From Micrasema longulum (Eukaryota; Arthropoda; Insecta; Trichoptera; Brachycentridae): a stretch of DNA of 64,000 nucleotides. A program made the translations under genes and the position numbers. Positions 12,301 to 21,700 of this stretch are shown here, piece by piece (within the stretch, counting starts at the first letter, position 1; every line of letters starts with the position of its first letter). The stretch spans positions 1 to 64,000 of the forward strand of contig JAGVSM010004289.1 in NCBI GenBank assembly GCA_022494885.1. The letters run 5' to 3'. The notes beneath the pieces were generated by a model, which saw nothing but the letters and a program-made list of their open reading frames with translations, had not been told where the DNA came from and did not search any database.

Positions 12301-12879
12301 TGTAATAAGAAATAACTTGGGTTTAATTTGGGGTATAAATGTAAAGTTTATATGATAAACCTAAAATCTCAATGCTCTGCAATGCTGATGCAAAGTGGAT
12401 TCTGTCTGAAATCATAGTTGAAATGATTAAGGAGATGGTGGACAGAACCGGATGTGCCATAGGTTCAGTTGGCACAAAACCAGACACTGCTTACAAGGGA
12501 GGGGAGAATAATGTGTTTAAAAAATTTAAAAAATGTGAATTTTTAAAACCGTCCCCTTTCAGTAAGTAACGAGGCCCTAGATCTCGTTAGATCTGGCGCT
12601 GAGTGTTGACAAATTTTCCACACAATACTGGTTTGACCAAAGTGGATGTCTTTAGGATTTTTTAAATCAAATAATGAATTTTTCACTCTTAAATTTGATT
12701 AGAAGTCAAAAGTCATTGTAGTATTATTTCACAATAAAAAACATCATATCTGTTATGTACCTGTTATTTAATTTTTATTTTTATTTTCAGCTATTTTGGA
12801 TATACTTCAACGTTGCCAAGATGCCAAGAAGTGTTCAGAGGAGGAATATATCGAAATCAAAACCAAATTTGAACTTTAA
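209..12879 (+). CDS. RPAP3: RPAP3/spaghetti-like HSP90 co-chaperone with tandemly duplicated TPR exons (5' partial)
   Basis: Eleven exons: 209-328, 590-717, 1772-1982, 3597-3746, 5413-5529, 6040-6167, 7148-7358, 7506-7655, 9528-9878, 10314-10512, 12791-12879. They join in one open frame of 617 residues ending TAA; all introns are GT-AG. Order: acidic linker (1-37), TPR domain 1 (38-150), Ser/Thr/Pro linker (154-203), second acidic linker (204-239), TPR domain 2 (240-352), second linker (356-405), spacer, then the RPAP3 C-terminal domain (about 496-610), starting at PKSSIQF. In the family, the TPR binds the EEVD tails of HSP90/HSP70 and the C-terminal domain contacts the RUVBL ATPases in cytosolic R2TP, which assembles RNA polymerases, PIKKs and snoRNPs. 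The N-terminus lies upstream, so further TPR copies cannot be excluded. Identity is firm; whether one mRNA includes both cassettes is inferred from phases only. Confidence 0.93.
590..717 (+). CDS. RPAP3: RPAP3 exon B1 (TPR motif 1)
   Basis: Phase 0 in, phase 2 out (donor gtaagt at 718). Encodes GNQFVKLQKWDDAI and YFANRGLCYLKKE, a standard TPR helix pair holding clamp residues Asn42 and Asn73. It matches exon B2 at 36 of 43 residues by eye. Confidence 0.92.
841..1387. other. RPAP3 intron sequence, nothing recognised
   Basis: AT-rich with one GC-rich patch near 890-930. I recognise no repeat family or open frame here. Confidence 0.4.
1388..1548 (-). repeat. SINE-G 3' tail fragment
   Basis: The reverse complement matches the non-tRNA tail of the Gly-tRNA-like SINE (compare 60052-60180): atgatgat end, cactgcattggcacacca, cttgatca and the tccagagtc segment. 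The tRNA head is missing. Confidence 0.6.
1772..1982 (+). CDS. RPAP3: RPAP3 exon C1 (TPR motifs 2-3)
   Basis: Acceptor tttcag at 1766-1771, donor gtaagt at 1983. One base completes the split Asn codon, then 70 codons. KALELDPKYVKALQRR carries clamp residues Lys103 and Arg107. The exon is much richer in G+C than its surroundings. It matches exon C2 at 65 of 70 residues. Confidence 0.93.
2376..3210 (+). repeat. MITE-A copy split by other repeats
   Basis: 2376-2472 matches the first half of MITE-A (cttcacaaaagtcaacagat, gcagaatggtgaa) and 3122-3210 the second half (ccagccaatgacgg, cttgtaaatgtcttgac). About 650 bp of other repeats lie between, including 2473-2760 (a fragment also found inverted at 46537-46790) and a SINE-V. 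Confidence 0.6.
2762..2950 (+). repeat. SINE-V (tRNA-derived), copy 1
   Basis: The head has an A-box (gtggtgtagtggtcaag) and a degenerate B-box (ggttccattcc); the body has tctcaagcctgggtgttctg and cctggcccgttgtggtgc; the tail is (aaat)n. The head resembles a Val tRNA. Pol III promoter boxes are seen; activity is not implied. Confidence 0.8.
3266..3410. repeat. Small foldback element
   Basis: Perfect 17-bp arms at 3266-3282 and 3294-3310 around an 11-nt loop, followed by GC-richer sequence that ends in another cctaggaaaccctagc near 3400. Likely a short foldback or MITE remnant in the intron before exon D1. Confidence 0.5.
3597..3746 (+). CDS. RPAP3: RPAP3 exon D1 (Ser/Thr/Pro linker)
   Basis: Fifty codons, phase 0 at both ends, acceptor ttttctag and donor gtaatt. 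Starts PNSKSSPATTPS and ends KAPFLRSK. No known domain is visible; it looks like a flexible linker. It is copied as exon D2. Confidence 0.87.
3747..5412. other. RPAP3 intron between duplicated cassettes; repeat at 4960-5290
   Basis: 4960-5290 resembles, inverted, 46985-47365 (shared gaggtgacattctgtatt, acagttttttgtatga and nearby blocks), so a dispersed repeat lies here. The rest is AT-rich without a family I recognise. No exon-like remnant was seen. Confidence 0.45.
5413..5529 (+). CDS. RPAP3: RPAP3 exon A2 (duplicate of A1)
   Basis: Thirty-nine codons, phase 0 at both ends, acceptor atttcag and donor gtattt. Begins DKDCEMVYSKDIEPTPLDG and ends LLEKEK. It is the most diverged of the four duplicated exons. 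Confidence 0.88.
5655..5684. repeat. (AT)n microsatellite
   Basis: About 14 uninterrupted TA units in an RPAP3 intron. A SINE-G tail fragment follows at about 5838-5925 (atgcagtgccctatt, gatgatgat). Confidence 0.85.
6040..6167 (+). CDS. RPAP3: RPAP3 exon B2 (duplicate of B1)
   Basis: The same 128 nt and phases as B1, acceptor attttag and donor gtaagt. Encodes GNQLLKLQKWDDAIMCYTRA and YYANRGLCYLKKE. Clamp residues Asn244 and Asn275 are kept. Confidence 0.91.
6168..7147. other. RPAP3 intron, nothing recognised
   Basis: Extremely AT-rich with long A and T runs. The phrase cacaaaggcatggcctgttcgtgggtata at 6724-6752 resembles, inverted, 26912-26940, so part may be a retrotransposon 3' end. Confidence 0.35.
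7148..7358 (+). CDS. RPAP3: RPAP3 exon C2 (duplicate of C1)
   Basis: The same 211 nt and phases as C1, acceptor ctttag at 7142-7147 and donor gtaagt at 7359. About 27 nucleotide mismatches to C1 were counted by eye, most of them silent. Clamp residues Lys305 and Arg309 are kept. Confidence 0.92.
7506..7655 (+). CDS. RPAP3: RPAP3 exon D2 (duplicate of D1)
   Basis: Fifty codons, phase 0 at both ends. Starts PNSKSSPATTPSSEEYPVNG and ends KAPHLRSK, like D1. The intron before it is only 147 bp, against 1.6 kb for its counterpart in copy 1. Confidence 0.88.
7746..7917 (+). repeat. SINE-T (third tRNA-derived family), copy 1
   Basis: Head gggttgtggtcctgtggcta with B-box ggttcgaacccc, body caactcgttggaaatggcc, end gtaaatcataggaatgcaaa. 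The same arrangement recurs at 10022, 32333 and 50056, all plus strand. Confidence 0.7.
8392..8592 (+). repeat. MITE-A copy
   Basis: Collinear with the other copies: cttcacaaaagtcattagat, ggcagaatagtgaatgttac, aaaccagccaatgactgatc and a final tgttacaataaattt. It lacks the outer TIRs. Confidence 0.65.
9131..9232 (+). repeat. 51-bp tandem duplication
   Basis: Two head-to-tail units (9131-9181 and 9182-9232) differ at about three bases. They lie in the intron before RPAP3 exon 9. No function is evident. Confidence 0.85.
9528..9878 (+). CDS. RPAP3: RPAP3 exon 9 (spacer and start of C-terminal domain)
   Basis: One hundred and seventeen codons, phase 0 at both ends, acceptor gttttcag and donor gttagt. 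A long acidic spacer is followed by PKSSIQFLTQWRLLRGR, the usual start of the RPAP3 C-terminal domain. Present once. Confidence 0.9.
10022..10196 (+). repeat. SINE-T, copy 2
   Basis: Same order as copy 1, with B-box ggttcgaatcc and end taaatcataagaatgcaaa, between RPAP3 exons 9 and 10. Confidence 0.7.
10314..10512 (+). CDS. RPAP3: RPAP3 exon 10 (C-terminal domain core)
   Basis: Acceptor atttttag, donor gtaagt, phase 0 in and phase 1 out. Contains FQNFLESDVLSDILDTL and VKRFSALAMFLSEKDK, matching the family pattern in which a helix ends in ..MFMSE.. before the last helix. Confidence 0.9.
10636..12060. mobile_element. TIR element with ~75-bp inverted ends, split by another element
   Basis: 10664-10737 is the inverted counterpart of about 11970-12043, sharing ctaccgaccggtttcaaagc and cacaagcttctttatcaa. 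A solo end lies at 14391-14440. No transposase frame is visible; most of the interior is a nested pogo-like element. A non-autonomous DNA transposon is likely. Confidence 0.75.
10781..11771. mobile_element. Pogo/Tigger-like non-autonomous element with TA duplication
   Basis: Ends CAGTAAAACCTCG and its inverted partner (..GGGGGTTTTACTG), about 27 bp of imperfect TIR, with TA directly outside each end. The terminus and TA target match the pogo branch of Tc1/mariner. At 991 bp it has no transposase frame. It lies wholly inside the larger TIR element, so it inserted later. Confidence 0.8.
12791..12879 (+). CDS. RPAP3: RPAP3 terminal exon
   Basis: Acceptor attttcag; two bases complete a Thr codon, followed by ILDILQRCQDAK and a TAA at 12877-12879. 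The preceding intron is 2.3 kb and holds a nested pair of TIR elements. Confidence 0.88.
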
Positions 12880-12911
12880 TTTTTTTATATTGTATTTTAA
12901 ACTGTGAAATC

Positions 12912-12917
12912 AATAAA
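12912..12917 (+). terminator. RPAP3 polyadenylation signal
   Basis: An AATAAA hexamer lies 33 nt after the stop codon, in an AT-rich 3' UTR. Position and form fit an insect poly(A) signal; the cleavage site is not determined. Confidence 0.6.
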
Positions 12918-12919
12918 GC

Positions 12920-15500
12920 TTTATATTTTAAATGGTCATTTCTTAACTGAAATTTGTTACATATTGTATGTTTATTTCCTAATGATATGGTTTTTGTCAT
13001 TATCAAATAAATAATAATTATTATGATTGAAATAGTCTTTCAATTGATGTTTCGAAAAACAATGTGACATCATACCACCATTTTATGGGATAAATATTTT
13101 GAAACTTTGTTAGTCAAGGTCAAATGTAATTATGATTATGTACTTTATAATATAAAATATATGCGTAATACAATAACAAAAATGTTTCGGAGCTGTGTAA
13201 ACTAAATATTGATTGTGTACATAAGGAATTTGTTAGTCAAAAAGTCACTAAGACATGTATAGACAATTTGGGGGAATGTGGGATAGTAATGAACAGATTG
13301 TTTGATGTTTGTGAAGAAATATTTATGTGCAGTGAGGACAAAAAACAGTCAAATTCCCGTGTGCGGACCTGCCTCGACTGCCTAGAAATAATTGTGTTGA
13401 GTCAGGACATTTGTAATGCTTATTCTCATCTTAACTTTGTAACATTATGACAATTTTATGTGATAATCTTACAAATGTATTAAAAAAAATATTGCTACAA
13501 ATATACGCTTAATATATACAAGTTATTCATATTGTAACTTTTATCTAATGCATACAATGTTTTATGGTTTATAGTATTAAAAAAGTACTGAAATTATAGA
13601 AAACTAATATAACTGAACAAATTAAATTTTAAAGTCATCACCATAATCATTCTCCATTTATACATACATATTCTGAAAATACACTGAGAGTTTTTAAAAT
13701 AAATAATTATAAATAAATTTTCATGTGTTTCTGAAACATACAAATAAAAACTACTGTATTTTTTATGCATAAAAAAGAATTCCAGGCCTACGTGTTTTTT
13801 TTACCCTTTTCCGCATGATGGTGTATAAAGCGCTTTATTATAGCACGGGAAAATTGTACATCAATTTTTCCCTGATAGTGTTGTTTTTTTATTTATTTTC
13901 TTCAAAAACAGAGATTGGAGAAAACAGACAGTAGTGAAAAAAATAATAGTCACTGTAATATAGTATATATTATAATACTAATATCTAATAATGTTACATT
14001 CGTTTTTATAAGCTGAGCTGTTACTCCTCACATTTCCTAATTATTATTTTTTCAATAAAATATCATTTGTAATATTAAATTTATAGGAAAACGACCAAAG
14101 TTGTGACAAAACGGTCTAAAAGTCGTTAATAATTTTACATTTACCTACATAACAAGACCTAATTAATTTTTGTAGAATCATTAGTTCCTCAATTATTTTG
14201 TATAGTTGAATATTATTGTATATTATTTCATCTCTGTTGAAATGTTGTCCATGTATATAAAATTAAATCGTTATGGAGTTAAAATCCAGTTCTCTAAAAG
14301 ATTTAGAAATACTTAAAATGTTAAGAAAATATTTTAGGAATTATTTTTTTTTAACAAATTATAAATAACTAACAATAATTAACACAGTTAAGAAACCGGT
14401 CGGTGGAAAAAAAAAGTGGTTAAAATCAAAGTTGTTTTATTTATTTTATTATAATAATATAGTGTTCAAAAAGTTAGATAAATTAATTTAGTCCTTTTTG
14501 TTTGCCTTCCGACTTTTATGATGTATAAAACTTATTAAAAATCTATAAATATTACAAAAAATAACCTTTGTACTGCACATAAAATCTTGCTGCTCAATTT
14601 TGGTCAGGGCTCCTTATTGAATAAAATGTCAAGCAAGTGTTAATTGAATGTTTACAATTAGAATTAGTCTTTTAAAACCAGTTTTGGGAATTAAGATGGG
14701 GACATGGTGAGCTGAAACATTCACATCATTGCATGGTGAGAAGCTAGTGATACTTGTTACCATGGAGGAGTTTTTCACAGAAAAGGTAAAAAAAATATCT
14801 ACTAGTATAATATTATTATGCTTTTATGAAAATGAGCATTAAACCATTTTTGTTGTTGTTTGGTCATTGATATGAACAATATCTTATCCAATTTATGAGA
14901 TTTCCTACAGAACCTGCTCTTAGAAGGATGGTATAGGTAACGCAACTTAAGTTGAGGTGAAGTACTCGTACAAATACCCATTTAACATGTATCTTCTAAA
15001 TCCACTCAACACAGTAAAAAAAATAATTTGTATTCAAAATAAATTAATTAGCAGCTACTTAGGTAAAAATCCTACAAAAGGAAATCGAGTAGAGATTAAT
15101 CGGCCTCATAGAGTACTTACTGGTTAGTGCGCTTGCATGTTATTACATTAATAAAAATAATTAAAAAATCATTATAATAAAACAAAACTTAATCCTCTAT
15201 GTTATTTTATGAAATATGCCTAATGCAGCAGTGATTTGTTTTCAGGGATGGTTTTTTAATTTTTGAGGTATTTACATATGTCGGTACCTATTTTAAAGAT
15301 AGTTAAAAGCTTAGAGTATATATATCTAAGATGTATATACTCTTAAGGTTCTAAGATGTATATACTCTAAGGTTAAAAGTCATAGTAAACAATGCTTTGA
15401 TATTTGGCGGCATCAGCGCCTTTTCACAATATGCCAAAGCAGTTGAGACATATTTTGGTCACTGGTTTTCTGTCCATCGAAAGTACCCGTCGAGTCACTT
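12920..15500. other. Intergenic region between RPAP3 and the P450
   Basis: AT-rich with no host gene supported. It holds the solo TIR end at 14391-14440. A 61-codon open frame at 13268-13450 has no recognisable homology and is probably chance. A 23-bp unit (ctaagatgtatatactct..) is repeated at about 15327-15373, upstream of the P450 TATA box. Confidence 0.5.
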
Positions 15501-15501
15501 C

Positions 15502-15508
15502 TATAAAA
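15502..15508 (+). promoter_or_regulatory. Candidate TATA box of the P450 gene
   Basis: TATAAAA lies 91 nt upstream of the ATG at 15593. If used, transcription would start near 15530, leaving a leader of about 60 nt with no room for another exon and intron before the ATG. Inferred from sequence only. Confidence 0.4.
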
Positions 15509-15592
15509 CTTAGTTGCGTTAGCTATAGTGTTTTTTTTTCATTTTGTAATTAAACAAACTATTCACAAGTTCAATATTTATTTTTCTTAGAA

Positions 15593-15762
15593 ATGGAATA
15601 ACAGATTGGTATTGATATCAATACTGGCTGTAGTACTAGCGGTATGGATTTTCTTCAAGTACATCAAATGGAGGCATTGGGTAAACAGGATAAATATTAT
15701 TCCAGGACCAAAAGGTATACCGATTCTTGGTAATGCATTACAGACACTTCTCGATGATGCAG
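15593..15762 (+). CDS. P450 exon 1 (membrane anchor, proline hinge)
   Basis: The body frame is open from 15591 to the donor gtaaac at 15763, with a TAG directly upstream (15588-15590). It encodes a hydrophobic stretch, basic residues and [14 protein letters not shown]. No in-frame ATG exists in this exon; the ATG at 15593 is in another frame. Confidence 0.8.
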
Positions 15763-18700
15763 GTAAACACAATTTCAAAAATAGAATATTACACCTGACA
15801 CCTGTTTTACACGGGGGATAAATATATATGTTCCATACAATACCATGTAAATATAGTTAACTAAAAAAATAATGGTGGATAGGTTTGTGTATGAAAATTA
15901 ATTCAGGAAATTAAAGGCGGTTTCTCAGAATGTCCATACATGCAGTGCACTACCAAGTAAAAATATGTAATATAAAGAAACAGGGATTCATTGCAACATT
16001 ATTTAAATGTGTATATTTATTTAACATTTGCGCCGAAAGATCTAACGAGATCTACTTTATCGGATGACCTTCCCATTTTGTCATCTCATGCATGCGCTAA
16101 TCTTCACCGTGCATATTTTGTTTTGCACAAGTTCTAACCACAAATTAGTATAAAAATACCAGATCTGGTGAAACCGTCGCTTAAGCGAGATAGACTATGC
16201 CTCGTGGCGATAAATCATAATATTCTAGGAGAGGATAATAATTTTATATTCTCACATTAAACACAATCCATGCAGTGATAGCGCATGCGAAGAAATGTAG
16301 TTCGCTATAATCGCTATAACGTCACTTTGAACATCAGTACTGACAGAATATTGCTAAGATTTTGTGTGATTTTTTATTTAGTTACATATTACGAAAATCC
16401 AAATATGAATACATTATATGTATATGTATAGTTGGATTATATTTTGTGTAGCGCTTTTTTTTTGAAAATCACCTATTGAGTTCTGTACAATAAATATCCC
16501 AACATGTCTCGCAGCTACAGAGTGCATCGACGGTTGGGATTCTAGTTACTTGTTTCCAAAATCAATTTTGATTAGGTGGGAGCTAGATTACAGTCCGTCT
16601 TGCAGCTACAGAGCGCATGGACTGTGAGAAATCTACTTTTCCACACTAATTTTTTAATTGACTGTGAACAAAAAAAATTCGTTTCCTAAAATAGGAGCTA
16701 GATTGAAGCATTTCCTGCAGTTACAGAGCGTATGGAAAAAAACATTCGGATCTTGTAAAACGGCAGCTCGGTGTACAATCAATCAATATGCAAAATCCTT
16801 TTGAATTTTAAACTGAAGATGTGAAAATACTCTAGACTCTAGACGATCATAATAGTTAATTATGAAAGTATTTGATTCAATTCTAAATATTAAAGATTTT
16901 AAAACTTTATGTTGCACCGATTCAATCCCTCGATTGAACGCGAATAGAGGAAAATGTCAAAAATGACCACTTTTATCTACTTTATATTAATAAAATAAAA
17001 CAATATAGGTATGTAGAGTGAAAGCCAACAAACAAGAATATTTTATAGTCCCTGGACTGGTACCTGAAGCGTGAGACTGATCATATTACCTTTATGTAGC
17101 AAAAATGATCAAGATACGCTGCGATTTGTGTACCTATGCAGTGCCCTATGCACCATTCGGCGCGGGAAGGGAATGATGATGATGATGAAAGCAAACACTA
17201 TCTTGTTGAACAGAAAATTTTCATTTGCATGACCTTTACTATTTTGTATTACTTTTGCTGCACATTTTAAAATTGAATAAATAAACGGACACAACTTATG
17301 TTAACATCTAATACAAAGGAACAATATGAACATTTTTGGTGTTATCATTTTTAAAAAATGTTGTGCCTAAATTAAACAATCGTATTTTATTTGTTTTTAT
17401 GTTTTTGTACTACGACCTACGATGGTGATAAAGGGATTTGCATGCTATCTAATTACTGTCCTGACAGAAATAAGTGGTAGACATCGAAAAGTCGATAAGT
17501 GGTTATTTTCAAATATAAACTAACATTTATTTAAATGTTTGACCATAAATTGATGCTTTAGTCAATAATATAATGTATTGCGTTATTATTTACAGAAATG
17601 TTTATTAACCTAAAAGAAATTGTGCGAAGATATGGCCCAATATTCAGGTTTTGGTTTGGTCCTGTTGCCACCATTAACATAAATAAAGCGGAATATGTTG
17701 AGGTTTGCACATATGTTTTCTTTATTACTTAAATGCCACGAGTCTTAATTTTCTTTTACTGTATTTTACAAACAACATTTTAGACTGTTCTCGGATCAAC
17801 CAAGCACATTGAAAAGTCGTTTGGTTATCAATTCTTTCACCCTTGGATCGGGCAGGGAATTCTAACTTCTTCTGGTAAGTACCTACCTACATTATTAAAA
17901 GACAAAATCTTCTGTTTTATACTGAAAACGCGTCAACAAACTATTTTAAACAATTTACAATACCTAGAATATGGGACTAATATAACAATATATTTACCGA
18001 GGCTGATATTTTTTGTGACAATAAATTTGGGTCAAAAATTATAGAAATTTTGAGAGAAGCAGATATTTAACTTTATTATTATTAATATATATATATGTTT
18101 TCATTTCGTTTCTTTTCAATTTATTATATTGAACATAATTTAAATTATTGTATTAAGTGTAAACAATTTTGTCGGTGTGTGCATGAGTTTCTTACACTAA
18201 TATACAAAGAAACTGGCAATATATGTGTACATACTGTTTGTTTACCTAATAAAATAAATAAATAAATAAATAATTATAAAAATAATAGTAATTTACTCTA
18301 GTCAAAATGCTAAATGGTGAAGAGCCAATTTACACAGAGAATATGATTCACGCAGTACCGTGTAAAAAAGTACAAGTATTAGAAAAATAAAAATCGTGGA
18401 TAGGTTTCCTTGTAAAAAAATAATTACGGGATTGATTTTTTTTTCCAATATTTATTGTATCTCAATTTCCTTCGGCCTAATAAAGCTCAGCCGAAATCAA
18501 GTGAGGGTTATCACTAGAGCCCTTTCAGGGCACTGCAGATTAAACAAACACCTTGCTAGAATGAACCTTTCCGAAACTTCTAGATGTAGGTTCTGCAGTG
18601 CAGATGAGGAAATACCTATACACATTCTATGTAAATGTAATGCTTTACATCATAAAAAGAGCCTCATTCTCGGGAGACCACTGATTGAACCAGAGGATAT

Positions 18701-21700
18701 TAAAGAGCTCGCCCCCTACCTAATAGCCCGATTCTTTACGGATCTGGGCTTGGAGAAGGATATTTAGCAATGTAAACTCTCGCCTTCCAGACAGTAGCCA
18801 GGCTCTTTATAGACCTGATCTTGGAGGGGGAGATTTGGCAAAATTTAAACTCTCGTCGTCCACACAGTAGCCAGGCTTTTTAAAGACCTGGGCTTAGAGA
18901 GCGAGAACTATTCACGGAGACCCGTCACAATATATCTTCACAGGTCGCAGTGACGTCAGGAGCTTGAATAGCACTGACCCCCCCCTCTAAGAAAAGGAAT
19001 AAGTAGCTCAATTTATTTTTGAAAAATAACTTGACCAAATACTTGTGAAAATTCGTAACAAAGATTATTCACTATCAGCCTTCTTCCAAGTCGGTCTCTC
19101 AATGCTGAGGATTGTGATCACCATGAACACTTCTGATTAGTCTGTCCTCGGCCCGACGAACTGACTCATCAAATTTTAGCCACGTAGCCACCTTTACTTG
19201 GTCAGTCCATCTGTATGGGATTCTACCCCGCCTTCTTTTACCTTCAACTCGGCCAGACATTATTGCCTTTTCTAGATTGTCTGGCTCACGTCTAAGCAAT
19301 ATGTCCAAAGAAAGACAGTATCCTTCTCAAACGCACCACTGACAGACGAGTTGTAATATGGAGCTCTTCCAGTTTCGATGCATTTGTCCACACCACATCT
19401 CGAATGCATCGATCCTCTTCCTCTCGTAGGCACGCATTGTCCACGTTTCAGCCCCATGTAGGAAAACGGAGAATACCAGGGCTTCCATCAACCGCTTTTT
19501 TGTGTTTATTGAAATACCTCGATCTCGCCAAATTTTCTCCAAACGGTTCATTGCTTCTTTAGGCATTTTAATCCTGCGATCAATCTCAGGTTTGCAACTG
19601 CCGTTGTTGGAGATAAACGAGCCGAGTACCACCATCACTTTACTCTTGCGTAAACCTCTCTGCGCTTAGTAATGAAAAGAGCGATGCAAGAAATTCCAAA
19701 AACGAATAATATAATTTATTATATTACTATAACGCATTGTTGACTATTAAAGGCCGCGCTTCAAAATTAATTTACACGCAGTGATGTTACATCGAGCTAC
19801 AGGATATTTTTACGTTCAGACTTTTGAAAAAAAGAAAAACATTGAGACACACCGTTAAATAATTCATTTTCCATAATTTACAAAGATTGCAATATAATTT
19901 AGGCCTGTATAGTAAAATAGCTTAAAAATAATAAATACGCCAGTCATATAACTAGCGTTCACTCCTACTTACTGCCAATAGGGAAATATCACAAACTATG
20001 AAATGGATTTAGAATAATTAATGTTTTCATTCATCGATGTAAAAAATAAATTTTTAAATTTTGCTTAATTTTTTTTCAGTTTTAATAAAAAATATATCAA
20101 AATTATTTAAATATTATATTGAATATAGATTCCGACATTCATATTTTTTAAAAATTTCATTTAAATAAACGGCACTTGAAGTGCCTTTTACATATTAGTT
20201 ACAAATACAATAATAAAAATACATGTAAGTAGAATAGAGAAAATACCACTTACTACGAATAGGTACTGATAAAAATATATGAAATGGATTTAGAATAATT
20301 AATTGTATTTTTAAAATCAAAATGGATGCTGTGAAGAAATATTTTCAGACATAAATGTGAAAAAGAAATTTAATAAAAATATTTTGCTAGAAAAATTCGA
20401 CTTGTTTGGCCCTGGTTGTTGTAACGTTAAGATTCGTGATAATTTCAATGTACGAATCGTAACGTATTAGGGGCGTGGCCAATGAAATGACCGTTTCTGC
20501 GGGAATTCAAAATTACAAATTTAAAAATATTTTTTATGCTTATCAGCCTCGTGGTGTAATGGTCAGCGCGTTTGCCTACCATGCAAGAGGTCTCAGGTTC
20601 GATTCCCGACACGGTTGAAATGAAATATTTATTTAAAAGGGTGTTTTCACACTAGAATATTTCATAGTCCCTGAAGCGTAAAACTGATCACCTTACCTTC
20701 ATGTAACAAAATTGATTGAGATATGTTATAATTAGTTATAATTAGCATTTTTAAAATTATTTTACAGTATTTCATAGATCTTTATTACTTTAAAAATGTA
20801 AAAAAGCGATATTTTCCTGTTGCCAACTGATTGGGCGAATTTCTTCTTTTGTTTTTGTATCTTTCACACAAACACTGGCCACAGAACAGCGTCTCTGTTT
20901 TCCTTGTTAAAAGATATATTCTCGTTCTCGAAAGCGCACAGAAATTTTACAGTAAAACAGATTTATTGTGATATTGGCATAACTTGCATTCGTATAATTA
21001 TTTATAGCATGGTAAGGATAAATATTTTTTGTATTAAAATCCAGAATATTTTTACAAATTTCACTTTCCAAATCCGATGAGAAAATGTCAATTTGAAGAT
21101 TGCAAAAAAAACAACTTCACCATTTAAATAAAAAAGATAAATATATCAAGTCTTGTATCCTATGTAGACTTGTGTTACACCGCAGCCACACAAGAGTCAA
21201 ATTAATGTTTTTTTTTGTAGCATGTTATTTCGAAACCGCGTAAAAAAAAACTGTCTAAAAATAGGTTACCTACAGTGTATTCTTTATCTGCCTGGACACA
21301 AATATTGCACCGATTTGCATACGTAGGTATTAAAAGCATATTTATAAATCTCCACTAAAAACGGAAAATTAGTTATTGATGTCAAAAAAAACCTTTGTAA
21401 CTAAATAATAGCGTAATTCAAAACTGTCTCTAAATCTTGCAAAAAGAGATTTCATTTATACTACTTGATACTGCAAACTAAGCATTCTCCGTTAAGTTAG
21501 TGAAGCATAATTAGAAATCTCTCAATTTTTTTTTCAAAGTTTTTCGCAAATATCTCAATAACTCCTTCAATGGAGATTTTTAAGTTTGCTTCTAATAAAA
21601 TTAAAATAAATTTATTTACATATTTACAGGAGAAAAATGGTTTACGAGTCGTAAAATGTTGACTCCTACGTTCCATTTCAAAATTCTGGAAGACTTCAAT

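Noticed and set aside
13268..13450. Cys-containing 60-codon open frame in the intergenic region
   Set aside because: No recognised family; its length is within chance in this sequence and no promoter or poly(A) context is clear.
15606..15821. Stand-alone 71-residue protein starting at 15606
   Set aside because: It starts at TTG and runs through the exon 1 donor; it is the first exon of the P450 read into the intron.
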